This document shows positions 18,487-27,456 of a DNA stretch of 64,000 nt, in pieces. Each line of letters begins with the position of its first letter. Position 1 is the stretch's first letter. The position numbers and the translations under genes are program-made. Source of the stretch: Sphingobacterium sp. LZ7M1 (GTDB lineage: Bacteria > Bacteroidota > Bacteroidia > Sphingobacteriales > Sphingobacteriaceae); the NCBI RefSeq assembly GCF_024296865.1, contig NZ_CP101134.1, positions 620,001-684,000 on the forward strand, written 5' to 3'. The notes under the pieces are model-generated. The model saw nothing but the letters and a program-made list of their open reading frames with translations. It did not search any database and was not told the origin of the DNA.

Positions 18487-18521
18487 AATAGGCCTGCAAA
18501 AATTGCAGGCCTATTTTTTGT
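18487..18521 (+). terminator. terminator after the ECF sigma gene
   Basis: AATAGGCCTGCAA (18487-18499) and TTGCAGGCCTATT (18503-18515) form a perfect 13-bp stem with a 3-base loop, then TTTT. Confidence 0.92.
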
Positions 18522-18548
18522 CATCGCCTTCTGGGTTTTGTCTAGGTT

Positions 18549-18592
18549 TTATTCGAGACACATTCCGAATTTCAGCAATGTGTCTCGAATAA
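18549..18592. repeat. perfect 16-bp inverted repeat, no T-tail
   Basis: TTATTCGAGACACATT (18549-18564) and AATGTGTCTCGAATAA (18577-18592) flank a 12-base loop. A second CTCGAATAAG follows at 18595-18604. It is not followed by a T-run and lies after an intact terminator, so it is not needed for termination. The rest of the 342-bp gap to 18803 is AT-rich with nothing recognised. Confidence 0.75.
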
Positions 18593-18802
18593 GACTCGAA
18601 TAAGGTTTAGAGAAATCCTTCAGATTTTTAAAGGTCGGAAGTAGGTTTTTATTTAACTCTTGGGTAAGTTTTCTGTCACTTTGTCCTCTTTGTGTACATT
18701 TCGACTTGTTTTCGCGGTAATTTTTTCTTTCTTTGTGGTAAAAGATCTATTGGAATTAGATTTGATAGGATAATGGAAAAAAGAAAAATAAGATATTAAG
18801 AT

Positions 18803-19486
18803 ATGTACTGGATAATTTTTATCGGAATCATGGTAGTGAGCTGGATAGTTCAGTTTACTTTCAGAAATAAGTTCAAGAAATACTCGGAGATGCCACTGTC
18901 TTCAGGGCTTTCTGGAGCGGAGATAGCACAGAAGATGCTAAATGAGAATGGAATCAGTGATGTACAGGTTATTTCTGTGGAAGGACAATTGACAGACCAC
19001 TACAACCCTGCACACAGAACGGTTAACTTAAGTCCTGATGTTTATCATGGACGTTCGGTTGCTGCTGCTGCCGTAGCTGCTCACGAATGTGGCCACGCAG
19101 TTCAACATGCAACAGCCTATTCTTGGTTGCAATTCCGTTCTGCTATGGTGCCAATCGTAAGTGTTGCCTCAAAATTGACCACATGGGTGTTGATGATCGG
19201 GGTAATCATGATGGCATTCTCCGGTAATGTGTATGTGTTGGCTATCGGAGTTGCTGCGCTTGCATTGACGACTTTGTTCAGCTTTATCACTTTACCTGTA
19301 GAATTTGATGCTTCAAAACGTGCTTTGGCTTGGTTGGATGCTTCCAATATTACCCATAGCACTGAAGAACATGATGGTGCTAAAGATGCTTTGAAATGGG
19401 CTGCCATGACTTATGTGGTTGCTGCACTTTCAGCATTGGTTACTTTACTGTACTACGCATCTATCTTGTTCGGTAGAAGAGACTAA
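18803..19486 (+). CDS. membrane zinc metallopeptidase (YugP-like, PF04298 type)
   Basis: A 227-residue membrane protein. An N-terminal membrane segment (~1-17), the zinc-binding HECGH at 94-98 (AAHECGHAVQHA), and two or three further hydrophobic helices at ~118-162 and ~203-223 match the neutral zinc metallopeptidase family represented by B. subtilis YugP. Role is unknown; membrane protein turnover has been suggested for relatives. It has its own terminator and is probably monocistronic. Confidence 0.9.
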   Translation: MYWIIFIGIMVVSWIVQFTFRNKFKKYSEMPLSSGLSGAEIAQKMLNENGISDVQVISVEGQLTDHYNPAHRTVNLSPDVYHGRSVAAAAVAAHECGHAVQHATAYSWLQFRSAMVPIVSVASKLTTWVLMIGVIMMAFSGNVYVLAIGVAALALTTLFSFITLPVEFDASKRALAWLDASNITHSTEEHDGAKDALKWAAMTYVVAALSALVTLLYYASILFGRRD

Positions 19487-19511
19487 GGCTTATAAAACCT
19501 ATACAAATAAG

Positions 19512-19540
19512 GCCCTGATTTTTCAATCAGGGCTTTCTTA
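19512..19540 (+). terminator. terminator after the zinc peptidase gene
   Basis: GCCCTGAT (19512-19519) and ATCAGGGC (19526-19533) form a stem followed by TTTCTTAGTTTT. Confidence 0.85.
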
Positions 19541-19688
19541 GTTTTATGTCTTTTTTGAACGGAATTGCTGAGAAAAAATTGACAATAAAATAATTCCTGA
19601 CAGTTAAACTTTTTTCATATATTTCAGTCAAAAGCTATAGTAAAACTTCCAAGAAGATTTACACAGAGACTAATTAATTGCTAATCAT

Positions 19689-20318
19689 ATGAAAAAGTTG
19701 CTGTTTACCATGCTGAGCATGTGTTTTATGTTTGCTGGCTATGCCCAGAATGATGTTCTGACCATTCAAGTGGATTCCGCTGGAAATACGGTCTGGAAAA
19801 AGGAAGCCGAAATTTTTGAGATTCCTACTTTAAAGTTGAATACCAGCGGTAAATTAGTTTGGCAAAAGGTATATGAGACCGGCCTAAGTCCAGAAGAAGT
19901 TTTTATGCGTATTAATGCCAAAGGTTTTTTAATGGACCATTTCCGAAATGGGAATCAATTCTCAGGTCGACTGGTGAATGTGACTCCGAATCACGAGAAT
20001 GCAAAAAAATATGTGAGCACTAGGACTCCAAAATTAGAATGGGCGGTGATTAATGCCGGTTTTCTTTTAGAAGTGAAAGATGGTAAGTATGTTGTAACCA
20101 TTTCCAATATGATTCTCGAGCGAGTAGCCACTAAGCTCCATCAGGCAGATTTCTATCCCAAAGGAGAGCTATCCCCCATTGAAGGATTAGCTTATCATAG
20201 AGGAAAGATAGGTCCTATGTTTTTGAAGTCTTATGGTGTGATTATCGATGATACCTTTGATCAATTGTTCCGTGATATCTCCACTCAATTGAAGGACGCA
20301 AGGGCAATTGTGGAGTAG
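19689..20318 (+). CDS. exported protein of unknown function
   Basis: A 209-residue protein with a signal peptide (~1-19, LLFTMLSMCFMFAGYAQ). The mature part has mixed strand/helix character, with KLVWQKVYETGLSPEEVFMRIN, FSGRLVNVTPN and YVVTISNMILERV. The pattern resembles DUF4468-like exported proteins of Bacteroidota (an opening strand with W-x-x-VYE and a later Y-x-V-x-I-x-N strand), but I cannot confirm that without a profile search. No operon partner: a terminator lies upstream and a repeat region downstream. Confidence 0.75.
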   Translation: MKKLLFTMLSMCFMFAGYAQNDVLTIQVDSAGNTVWKKEAEIFEIPTLKLNTSGKLVWQKVYETGLSPEEVFMRINAKGFLMDHFRNGNQFSGRLVNVTPNHENAKKYVSTRTPKLEWAVINAGFLLEVKDGKYVVTISNMILERVATKLHQADFYPKGELSPIEGLAYHRGKIGPMFLKSYGVIIDDTFDQLFRDISTQLKDARAIVE

Positions 20319-20454
20319 GGGGAAGTAGAGATTAGACATTAAACAAAAGACAATAAGACAATAGAATAGGGAATTTAGAGCCAGGGTCCCTTCAACTCCA
20401 CAGGTTAAGGCTTAGGGCAATGTCATTGAGTTTAGAAAAAAACAAAATTTAAAT

Positions 20455-20715
20455 TCTTTGTTACTTTTGGAGCCCAAAAGTAACCAAAAACCTTCGGCTC
20501 ATTTAAGGTGGCTTTTCGCACATTCCAACGCGCATGAAAAGAATGCCTTGTTGTCGGGAATATCTTTCAATAGATCATCCCTTTTAATGGGATGATCTAT
20601 TGAAAGCATTCCAAGGCCAATCCCATCGCACAGGCATCGGCATTCTTTCCATTTTTCCGCCACTGGAAATGAGCCAGGGGCTAAAGAACTTCCTCTGGAA
20701 GGATTGAAGTTTGTT
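20455..20715. repeat. nested palindromic intergenic element
   Basis: Contains GTTACTTTTGG-AGC-CCAAAAGTAAC near 20460-20485, an outer pair GGCTCATTT (~20497) / AAATGAGCC (~20665), a middle pair AAAGAATGCC / GGCATTCTTT, and a central perfect hairpin: CTTTCAATAGATCATCCC (20564-20581) with its complement (20589-20606), 7-base loop. The whole could extrude as one cruciform. The remainder of the gap 20319-20964 holds a low-complexity AGACATTAAAC-like stretch (~20331-20365) and the ffh promoter. Confidence 0.75.
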
Positions 20716-20868
20716 GAGTGTACCCCAACAAGATTGTAACTTCAGCATAAAAAAACCTAACTTAATGATATTGGCTCAGGGATTCTGTGCTTAGGCATTT
20801 TTATTCTCTTTTTCCTTGAAAAATAAGGGATATTGAAGGCAAAATCTTAAATTAAAAAAGCAAAAAGC

Positions 20869-20876
20869 TATATTTG
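20869..20876 (+). promoter_or_regulatory. -7 box TATATTTG upstream of ffh
   Basis: Consensus TAnnTTTG; the leader to the ATG at 20965 would be ~80 nt. Confidence 0.5.
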
Positions 20877-20964
20877 TAGGATTAAGTCAAATCAGGTTTA
20901 TGCCTAAAGTTTTCAGTTTAATACTGTTAACGGAACAAAGTATTGATTTTTAGAAAGTTAAAAG

Positions 20965-22308
20965 ATGTTTTCAAATCTACAGGATAAATTAGACAGGGCC
21001 TTTAAGGTATTAAAGGGGCAGGGTAATATTACAGAGATCAACGTTGCGGAAACCATGAAAGAAATTCGCAAGGCATTATTGGATGCCGATGTGAATTACA
21101 AGACTGCCAAAACGTTTACCGATGATGTAAAGCAAAAAGCTTTAGGTGAGAATGTATTGACCAGTATCTCTCCAGGTCAGTTGTTGACCAAGATCATGAA
21201 CGATGAGCTTACGGAGTTGATGGGTGGTACGGTAACCGAGCTTGAAATTACGAAGAACCCGACTATTATCTTGATTGCTGGTTTGAACGGTGCTGGTAAG
21301 ACGACCTTCTCTGGTAAGTTGGCCAACTTCCTGAAAGCATCTAAAGGCAAAAAACCTTTATTGGTAGCGGGTGACGTTTATCGTCCTGCGGCGATCGATC
21401 AATTGGAGGTGTTGGGACAACAAGTTGGAGTTCCGGTTTATGTTGATCGTGAATCAACAGATCCAATCGGAATCGCTGTTGCCGGTGTTGAAGAAGCGAA
21501 GCGCAATGGTCAAAACGTGGTTATCATCGATACCGCTGGTCGTTTGGCGATTGACGAAGCTTTGATGAAAGAGATTACCGCGGTGAAAGATGCTACTCAA
21601 CCACATGAGATCTTGTTCGTTGTGGATTCCATGACGGGTCAAGATGCGGTGAACACTGCGAAAGCTTTCAACGACCGTTTAGACTTCACCGGTGTGGTAT
21701 TGACCAAATTAGATGGTGATACCCGTGGTGGTGCTGCTCTTTCCATTAAATCTGTGGTAAACAAACCGATCAAGTTTATCGGTACCGGCGAGAAAATGGA
21801 AGCATTGGATGTTTTCCACCCTGATCGTATGGCTTCCCGTATCTTAGGTATGGGTGACGTGGTTTCCTTGGTAGAGCGTGCTCAACAACAATTTGACGAG
21901 AAACAAGCAGCGGAACTTCAGAAGAAAATCCGTAAGAATAAATTTGATTTCAACGACTTTAAATCGCAGATCCAACAGATCAAGAAAATGGGTAACATGA
22001 AGGATTTGATGGGCATGATTCCAGGTGTTGGAAAAGCAATTAAGGATGTTGAGATCGACGATGATGCATTCAAACCGATTGAAGCCATTATTGATTCCAT
22101 GACTCCGTTTGAGCGTGAAAATCCAGATGCAATCGATCCTAAAAGAAGGAACAGGATTGCAAAAGGTTCTGGAACTAGCCTTGATGAAGTGAACAAACTG
22201 ATGAAGCAGTTCTCGGATATGCGTAAAGTCATGAAGCAAATGTCTAACCCAGGTATGGCTGCCAAGATGATGCGTAATATGCCTAAGATGCCTGGAAAAC
22301 CTTTCTAG
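20965..22308 (+). CDS. ffh: signal recognition particle protein Ffh (SRP54)
   Basis: A 447-residue GTPase that binds signal sequences and SRP RNA and targets ribosomes to the membrane through FtsY. N domain 1-~95; G domain with GLNGAGKT at 106-113, DTAGRLAID, and TKLDGDTRGGAALS; Met-rich M domain from ~325 with MKQMSNPGMAAKMMRNMPKMPGKPF at the end. No 4.5S RNA-like gene was recognised beside it. A strong terminator follows. Codon bias suggests high expression. Confidence 0.98.
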   Translation: MFSNLQDKLDRAFKVLKGQGNITEINVAETMKEIRKALLDADVNYKTAKTFTDDVKQKALGENVLTSISPGQLLTKIMNDELTELMGGTVTELEITKNPTIILIAGLNGAGKTTFSGKLANFLKASKGKKPLLVAGDVYRPAAIDQLEVLGQQVGVPVYVDRESTDPIGIAVAGVEEAKRNGQNVVIIDTAGRLAIDEALMKEITAVKDATQPHEILFVVDSMTGQDAVNTAKAFNDRLDFTGVVLTKLDGDTRGGAALSIKSVVNKPIKFIGTGEKMEALDVFHPDRMASRILGMGDVVSLVERAQQQFDEKQAAELQKKIRKNKFDFNDFKSQIQQIKKMGNMKDLMGMIPGVGKAIKDVEIDDDAFKPIEAIIDSMTPFERENPDAIDPKRRNRIAKGSGTSLDEVNKLMKQFSDMRKVMKQMSNPGMAAKMMRNMPKMPGKPF

Positions 22309-22326
22309 GCTCTATAAAAGATATAG

Positions 22327-22363
22327 AAAGAGGTTGCGAAATTTTTCGCAACCTCTTTTTTTT
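22327..22363 (+). terminator. terminator after ffh
   Basis: AAAGAGGTTGCGAAA (22327-22341) pairs with TTTCGCAACCTCTTT (22344-22358), with a T-run directly after. Confidence 0.93.
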
Positions 22364-22511
22364 GATGAGGTAGGGTGAGGGTGGGAACAGTTCCTGCACC
22401 TGAGGTCATCCCCATTTTGTCGTCCTGAGAGGTAAAAAATTGGGATAAATTTATTGGAATGTGATGACAGCATGTTGGCAATGAAAATAAATTAGCTCTT
22501 TTATTTATAAT

Positions 22512-22675
22512 TATAGAACCCCCTTTGGGGTTCCATTATTTTAGCTGGCATGTCAGCTTAGCCTGGAAATCGCGCAAAAACGATGTTCGATTAATCGAAC
22601 ATCGTTTTAGCATTAACCCTATATTGTTTACCATCCATGCTAAAATAATTCATCCCCGCAGGGGATGTATGGCGG
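22512..22675. repeat. palindromic element with perfect 32-bp palindrome
   Basis: Centre: a perfect 32-bp palindrome at 22577-22608 (each arm AAAACGATGTTCGATT). Flanks: AACCCCCTTTGGGGTT (~22515-22532) with ATTATTTTAGC on the left, and GCTAAAATAAT with CATCCCCGCAGGGGATG (~22638-22668) on the right, so the flanks are also inverted. Wording of the flanks resembles the 199-bp units at 58895-59380. Confidence 0.8.
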
Positions 22676-22739
22676 ATAAAAAATATTCTTCAGATAAATA
22701 AAAATGGGCCTGAATGGTTAGAAATGCATTTCTATTAAA

Positions 22740-23361
22740 CTTGGCACTGGTACGCAGGAAGGATCTCGGAAAGCAGAAAAAGTATTGCTCCACGGGTTGC
22801 ATTGGCGTACAGGTCCCTTACCTTCGGTAAAGAATGACAGGGTCGTAGATTGGAGACCCGTACAGATTCCTCACTGATCGTTCAGAATAAAAATGCGCTA
22901 GAGAGGGGTTCAGAGTGAAACGAAGAATCTATTTTTTTATTTTTTTTGAATTTGGGGTTACTCCGAAATCCTAAGATGAGGAAATCATTTCAAATGAAGT
23001 ATGGATGGTTCCGAGACCCTTCGGGCGTGCCCTCAGGGTGACACAGAAAGGGTATAGAAAAACATTTCACCCACGCTGTGGGTTGGCCCTTTCTAACCTT
23101 CAAATTCTACAAATATGCCAGTCCTGCTGGGGTGGGTTATAGAAATTGTACGCATGAAAATTTGAAAATCGACGTATTTCTTTAATCAGAAAATGATATA
23201 AATCCATGTTTGTATGGGGCGTGCGTATTCGATATGCCCCTACAGTATCGGGGAAATTCCAGCAACATTTGATCATAATCATGGTCTATCCTCGAATCTT
23301 TTAAATCCTGGTTCAAAACCAGATCTTGGTCCATCCTCTCATCCAATCCATCCTGGTTCAA
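22740..23361 (-). repeat. composite intergenic element (locus C)
   Basis: Read on the minus strand from 23361: two 45-bp repeats (23361-23278), ACTGTAGGGGCATATCGAAT (~23252-23230), GTACAATTTCTA/CATATTTGTAGAA module (~23155-23104), GTGGGTGAAATGTTTTTC (~23078-23060), CCTCATCTTAGGATTTCGGA (~22985), AATAGATTCTTCGTTTCACT (~22935-22916), TTCTGAACGATCAGTGAGGA and GACCTGTACGCCAATGCAAC (~22820-22800). This is the same order as locus B. It fills most of the ffh-nuoA gap; no gene was recognised in it. Confidence 0.82.
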
Positions 23362-23528
23362 ACCACAAGACATAACCAATACCCCCAAACGTAAATTGAT
23401 TGCTATAGTCCGACCATTTCTCCGGAAAAAGGATCGATATTTTGAAAAATGGAGGGCCATTTTGTAAATTCGTGTACATTGATTGGCCAAGAAAGCTAAA
23501 ATCCTATAAATCGCATTGAATTAATTGT

Positions 23529-23536
23529 TAATTTTG
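23529..23536 (+). promoter_or_regulatory. -7 box TAATTTTG abutting the nuoA start
   Basis: TAnnTTTG match, separated from the ATG at 23541 by TAAC only. Third case in the window of a -7 box within 5 bp of a start codon. Confidence 0.5.
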
Positions 23537-23540
23537 TAAC

Positions 23541-24128
23541 ATGGACGACCCCGGGCAGATATCGGAATATGGTAAGATACTTTTAATGGCTATCATTGGT
23601 ATCGTATTGGTTTGTGCCACCATGTTCCTAGCTCGAATCTTGTCGCCGAAAAATCCTAATCCTATTAAATTAAGTACCTATGAATGTGGTGAGGAGACCA
23701 CGGGAACTTCTTGGGTACAGTTTAATCCGCGATTTTATGTAATTGCCTTGGTATTCCTGTTGTTTGACGTGGAACTGATCTTTATTTTTCCATGGGCAAC
23801 GGTATTCGGGAATGCAGAACTCAATGCCATTGATCCTCGATGGGGTTGGTTTACCTTGATTGAAATGGCGATATTCCTTGCTGTTCTGATCGTAGGATTG
23901 CTTTACGTATGGAAAAGTGGGGATATCAGTTGGATCAAGCCTAGGCATGTGAAACCGACCGTTGCGGTGGGGATTCCGGCTTCTGCGTATGAACAATTGA
24001 ATGCACAACAATATGTTGTGAAGGATTACAAAGAACAGGAGATAGAAGAAGTCTTGGCAGAGAAAGCTGCTTCACCGGTAAAAATGGGATTCAAGCCTAA
24101 GTTTAAGAAACCAAGTTCAGAATCATGA
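23541..24128 (+). CDS. nuoA: NADH-quinone oxidoreductase subunit A
   Basis: Complex I membrane subunit, 195 residues. Three helices: ~11-33, ~75-100 and ~108-133. The conserved loop is [22 protein letters not shown], followed by [15 protein letters not shown], where the acidic residues are family hallmarks. After the third helix there is a ~55-residue hydrophilic, Lys/Glu-rich tail not present in typical 120-147-residue NuoA. It overlaps nuoB by 4 bases (ATGA). Only nuoA and nuoB are here; the next gene is purK. Confidence 0.95.
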   Translation: MDDPGQISEYGKILLMAIIGIVLVCATMFLARILSPKNPNPIKLSTYECGEETTGTSWVQFNPRFYVIALVFLLFDVELIFIFPWATVFGNAELNAIDPRWGWFTLIEMAIFLAVLIVGLLYVWKSGDISWIKPRHVKPTVAVGIPASAYEQLNAQQYVVKDYKEQEIEEVLAEKAASPVKMGFKPKFKKPSSES

Positions 24129-24637
24129 GTTTAGACCAACAATTGCAACAAAATAATGGGGTAATCATCGCTAAGATGGATGACCTCTTAAATTGGGCTA
24201 GGTTATCCTCGATGTGGCCTATTAGTTTTGGTATTGCTTGCTGTGCCATAGAGATGATGGGCGCGATGGCGGCGACTTATGATCTGGATAGGTTAGGGGT
24301 ATTCCCAAGGCCTTCGCCTAGGCAATCTGATGTCATGATCATTGCCGGCACGGTGACATTCAAGATGGCAGACCGGATCAAGAAACTCTATGAGCAGATG
24401 CCTGACCCGAAATATGTCATATCCATGGGTTCCTGTTCCAATTGTGGCGGACCGTATTGGCAGCATGGTTACCATGTGGTCAAAGGGGTTGATAAAATCA
24501 TACCTGTGGATGTCTATGTGCAAGGTTGTCCTCCCAGACCTGAAGCACTGATCGGTGCATTTTTAGAATTACAGAAAAAAATAGAACAACAGTCTTTGCT
24601 GAAAGGGGATATTTTCCCAGTAGAAGTAGAGCAATAG
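24125..24637 (+). CDS. nuoB: NADH-quinone oxidoreductase subunit B
   Basis: Complex I peripheral subunit holding the terminal 4Fe-4S cluster N2 that reduces quinone. Ligand cysteines C39/C40 ([12 protein letters not shown]), C104 (GSCSNCGG) and C135 ([11 protein letters not shown]) are all present; 170 residues is normal length. Translationally coupled to nuoA and only 8 bp upstream of purK. The remaining nuo genes must lie elsewhere in the genome. Confidence 0.97.
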   Translation: MSLDQQLQQNNGVIIAKMDDLLNWARLSSMWPISFGIACCAIEMMGAMAATYDLDRLGVFPRPSPRQSDVMIIAGTVTFKMADRIKKLYEQMPDPKYVISMGSCSNCGGPYWQHGYHVVKGVDKIIPVDVYVQGCPPRPEALIGAFLELQKKIEQQSLLKGDIFPVEVEQ

Positions 24638-24645
24638 AATAATTT

Positions 24646-25788
24646 ATGGCAAAAGATTTTTATGGTGATTTGCGCCTAGGAATTTTAGGCGGTGGCCAAT
24701 TAGGTCGTATGCTTATCCAAGAAGCAATAAACTTTAATGTAAACGTTCATGTATTGGATCCTGATCCAAATGCTCCTTGCAAGAAATTGTGCAATCAATT
24801 TGAGGTAGGTTCGCTAGCCGATTTTGATACCGTTTATAATTTCGGTAAGGATTTGGATATGGTAACGATTGAAATTGAGAAGGTGAATGTAGATGCCCTT
24901 GAAGCATTGGAAGAAGAGGGTGTTTTGGTATATCCTCAATCCAGGGTAATTAGGTTGATCCAGGATAAAGGTCTGCAGAAGCAGTTCTTTAAGCAAAATG
25001 ATATCCCGACTTCGGCATTTCAATTTATATCCAATAAAGAAGGTTTGGCAAACTGCCAGATTACTTTACCTTATATCCAGAAGTTGCGTAAAGACGGTTA
25101 TGATGGCAAAGGTGTAAAGAAGATTAATTCGCAGGCTGATTTTGAGACGGCTTTTGATGCGCCGAGTATAGTAGAGGAGCTGGTTCCTTTTGAAAAGGAA
25201 ATCGCTGTGATGGTTGCCCGCAATGATAAGGGAGAAATGATGACTTTCCCAATGGTAGAAATGGAATTCAATCCTCAGGTGAACTTGGTGGAATTCCTGA
25301 TCTCTCCATCTACCTATTCTTTTGATATACAGATGAAAGCGGAAAGCATTGCGATGAAAATCGCGAATGACCTTCAGATTGTCGGCGTTTTGGCAGTGGA
25401 GATGTTCCTGACTGCTGATGGAGATATTTTGGTCAATGAATTGGCCCCACGACCACATAATTCAGGCCATCAAACGATCGAAGGAAACTATACTTCGCAA
25501 TTCGGTCAACATTTAAGGGCAATCTTTAACCTGCCGTTGGGCAATACCGCTTCAAGAGCGAATGCCATTATGGTCAATTTATTGGGTGAGCCAGGTTATG
25601 AAGGGTTGGCAAGGTATGAAGGTATTGAGGAGGCTTTGGGCATTGAGGGGGTATATGTACATTTGTACGGTAAGAAATATACAAAACCTTTCCGCAAGAT
25701 GGGGCATGTGACGATCGTGAATCAAGATCGCGCAATCGCTATCGAAAATGCGAGAAAAGTTCAGGAATTGATCAAAGTAATTGCATAA
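24646..25788 (+). CDS. purK: 5-(carboxyamino)imidazole ribonucleotide synthase
   Basis: A 380-residue ATP-grasp enzyme that carboxylates AIR to N5-CAIR with ATP and bicarbonate in purine synthesis. LGILGGGQLGRMLIQEA is the N-terminal signature; RKDGYDGKGVKKI is the ATP-grasp glycine loop, and VNELAPRPHNSGHQTIE the metal/ATP site. The next gene, purE, takes its product. Position directly behind nuoB suggests transcription from the nuoA promoter. Confidence 0.97.
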   Translation: MAKDFYGDLRLGILGGGQLGRMLIQEAINFNVNVHVLDPDPNAPCKKLCNQFEVGSLADFDTVYNFGKDLDMVTIEIEKVNVDALEALEEEGVLVYPQSRVIRLIQDKGLQKQFFKQNDIPTSAFQFISNKEGLANCQITLPYIQKLRKDGYDGKGVKKINSQADFETAFDAPSIVEELVPFEKEIAVMVARNDKGEMMTFPMVEMEFNPQVNLVEFLISPSTYSFDIQMKAESIAMKIANDLQIVGVLAVEMFLTADGDILVNELAPRPHNSGHQTIEGNYTSQFGQHLRAIFNLPLGNTASRANAIMVNLLGEPGYEGLARYEGIEEALGIEGVYVHLYGKKYTKPFRKMGHVTIVNQDRAIAIENARKVQELIKVIA

Positions 25789-25806
25789 TTTTTTATTCAG
25801 ATAATA

Positions 25807-26307
25807 ATGGAAAACGCAAAAGTAGCTGTAATCATGGGAAGCAAGTCAGACTTGCCAGTGATGCAGGATGCCATTGAGGTTTTAAAATATTTAGGGGTAT
25901 CGTATGAGGTGAGCATTGTTTCGGCGCACCGTACTCCAAAACGTATGTTTGATTTTGCTGAGCAGGCGGCAGGTCGTGGATTGAAGGTAATCATTGCTGG
26001 AGCAGGTGGTGCTGCGCACTTACCGGGCATGGTTGCATCGATTACGCATTTGCCAGTGATCGGTGTTCCGGTCAAGTCTTCTAATTCGATTGACGGCTGG
26101 GATTCCGTGCTTTCTATCTTACAGATGCCTAATGGTATTCCGGTGGCTACAGTGGCCTTAAATGCAGCGAAAAACGCGGGTATTCTTGCCGCTCAGATCT
26201 TGGCGACCAGTGATGAGCAATTAGGAGCTAGGATTTTGGATTTCAAGAAAGAACTGAAAGAAAAAGTAGAGGAAAATGCTGAAGAGGTAGAACGCTTGGT
26301 ATTTTAG
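25807..26307 (+). CDS. purE: N5-CAIR mutase (PurE class I)
   Basis: A 166-residue octameric mutase moving the carboxylate of N5-CAIR to give [13 protein letters not shown] (binding-loop Ser and Asp), [10 protein letters not shown] (catalytic His region) and [12 protein letters not shown] are diagnostic. It lies 18 bp after purK, an obligate functional pair. Ends at a bidirectional terminator. PurC, the following enzyme, is encoded ~8 kb away and looks frameshifted. Confidence 0.97.
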   Translation: MENAKVAVIMGSKSDLPVMQDAIEVLKYLGVSYEVSIVSAHRTPKRMFDFAEQAAGRGLKVIIAGAGGAAHLPGMVASITHLPVIGVPVKSSNSIDGWDSVLSILQMPNGIPVATVALNAAKNAGILAAQILATSDEQLGARILDFKKELKEKVEENAEEVERLVF

Positions 26308-26328
26308 TCTTCTTTTGAAAGATAATAG

Positions 26329-26358
26329 AAAGGGCGGAAATTTATTTCCGCCCTTTTG
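26329..26358. terminator. bidirectional terminator between purE and the Tat lipoprotein gene
   Basis: Perfect stem AAAGGGCGGAAA (26329-26340) with TTTCCGCCCTTT (26345-26356), loop of 4. T-runs or A-runs on both sides fit convergent genes. Confidence 0.92.
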
Positions 26359-26361
26359 TTG

Positions 26362-27357
26362 TTATTTGAATGTCTTTTGAACATAGTCGTAGCTCTTCTT
26401 GATGCTAGCGTATTTATCAGGTGAATAGATTTCATCCTGTTCTACGAAGGCATATTTCAATCCACTTTCGCTGGCGAACTGTGAAATAGAAATAAAGTCA
26501 ATGCTACCGGAACCCACTTCGGCATACTTGATGCTTTTCATGGTTTCCATCAGGTCTAGGCTATCCCTTTTACCGGTCTTAGGATCAATTTTATTGATAT
26601 CTAAAGGAGTGGAGAAAGCTCTATCCATGTCCTTGATATGCCATAATGGGAAACGCCCTGGATGTTTAGAGAAATAGGACTGTGGTGTAACACCAGCTTT
26701 GGTGATCCAGTACATATCCAATTCAAAATCCACGAGATCTTTCTCAGTGAATGCCAATAGGACATCTAGGCCGTTTGTTCCATTTCCGAATTCCTTAAAT
26801 TCCCAGAAGTGGTTGTGATAGCCCATTTTGATACCTGCTTTTTTGGACATTTCGCCGGCTTTGTTCAGCTGTTCGGCCATGTACTGATAGTCAGATTGAT
26901 TGAGTTGATTCAATTTGTGCATCGGCGGGACAGGAGCAATGATATATTCCTGGCCAAGGTTATGCGCAATTTCGATGTATTTCTCGATGTTTTCCTTGTC
27001 TGTACTATCTTTATCTAGGTATTTTCCTAGATCATAGTGTCCACTGTGTGTTTTTAGGTTATTGTCGTTCAGGATCTTTTTGAGCTCATCGACGGAAATT
27101 CCCCAGAATGCACCATTGTGCGGATCAGCGCCATAGGTTTCGACATGGGTATAGCCGACCTTAGCAACCGATTTTAAAACTTCTTGAGGGTTTTGAGCGA
27201 GAAGTTCGCGAAGAGTGAATAACTGTAAACCAATGTTTTTAAGTGGAGAGCCTGATTTTTTGTTCAAGCTATCACAAGAAATCAAATGAGGAGCAACAAG
27301 ACCACCAACTAATCCCATGCTCGCAAGCTTTAGGAAACTTCTTCTTGATTGTGTCAT
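26362..27357 (-). CDS. Tat-exported sugar phosphate isomerase/epimerase-like lipoprotein
   Basis: A 331-residue protein with a xylose isomerase-like TIM barrel (residues ~40-330): IGLQLFTLRELL, GYHNHFWEF, DFELDMYWITKAG and HIKDMD supply the usual metal and substrate positions. The N-terminus has a twin-arginine motif RRSFLK at 5-10 and a lipobox LISC with C28, so it is predicted to be exported folded by Tat and lipidated. The substrate is unknown; relatives often act on sugars or inositol-like compounds. TatC is encoded at 41743-42615. Confidence 0.88.
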   Translation of the reverse strand: MTQSRRSFLKLASMGLVGGLVAPHLISCDSLNKKSGSPLKNIGLQLFTLRELLAQNPQEVLKSVAKVGYTHVETYGADPHNGAFWGISVDELKKILNDNNLKTHSGHYDLGKYLDKDSTDKENIEKYIEIAHNLGQEYIIAPVPPMHKLNQLNQSDYQYMAEQLNKAGEMSKKAGIKMGYHNHFWEFKEFGNGTNGLDVLLAFTEKDLVDFELDMYWITKAGVTPQSYFSKHPGRFPLWHIKDMDRAFSTPLDINKIDPKTGKRDSLDLMETMKSIKYAEVGSGSIDFISISQFASESGLKYAFVEQDEIYSPDKYASIKKSYDYVQKTFK

Positions 27358-27402
27358 GCAGAATGTTTTTATTAATTGAATATAGGTAAATTTTTAATAA
27401 AA

Positions 27403-27430
27403 AAAGGATTCTTAATTTTAAGAATCCTTT
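27403..27430 (-). terminator. terminator after frr
   Basis: AAAGGATTCTTAA (27403-27415) and TTAAGAATCCTTT (27418-27430) pair; on the minus strand a long T-run follows. Confidence 0.9.
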
Positions 27431-27456
27431 ATAGAATATTCTTTTAAAAGATCGAC

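Noticed and set aside
20869..20965. 4.5S/SRP RNA gene next to ffh
   Set aside because: No GGAA/AGCA-type SRP RNA hairpin could be recognised in the leader.
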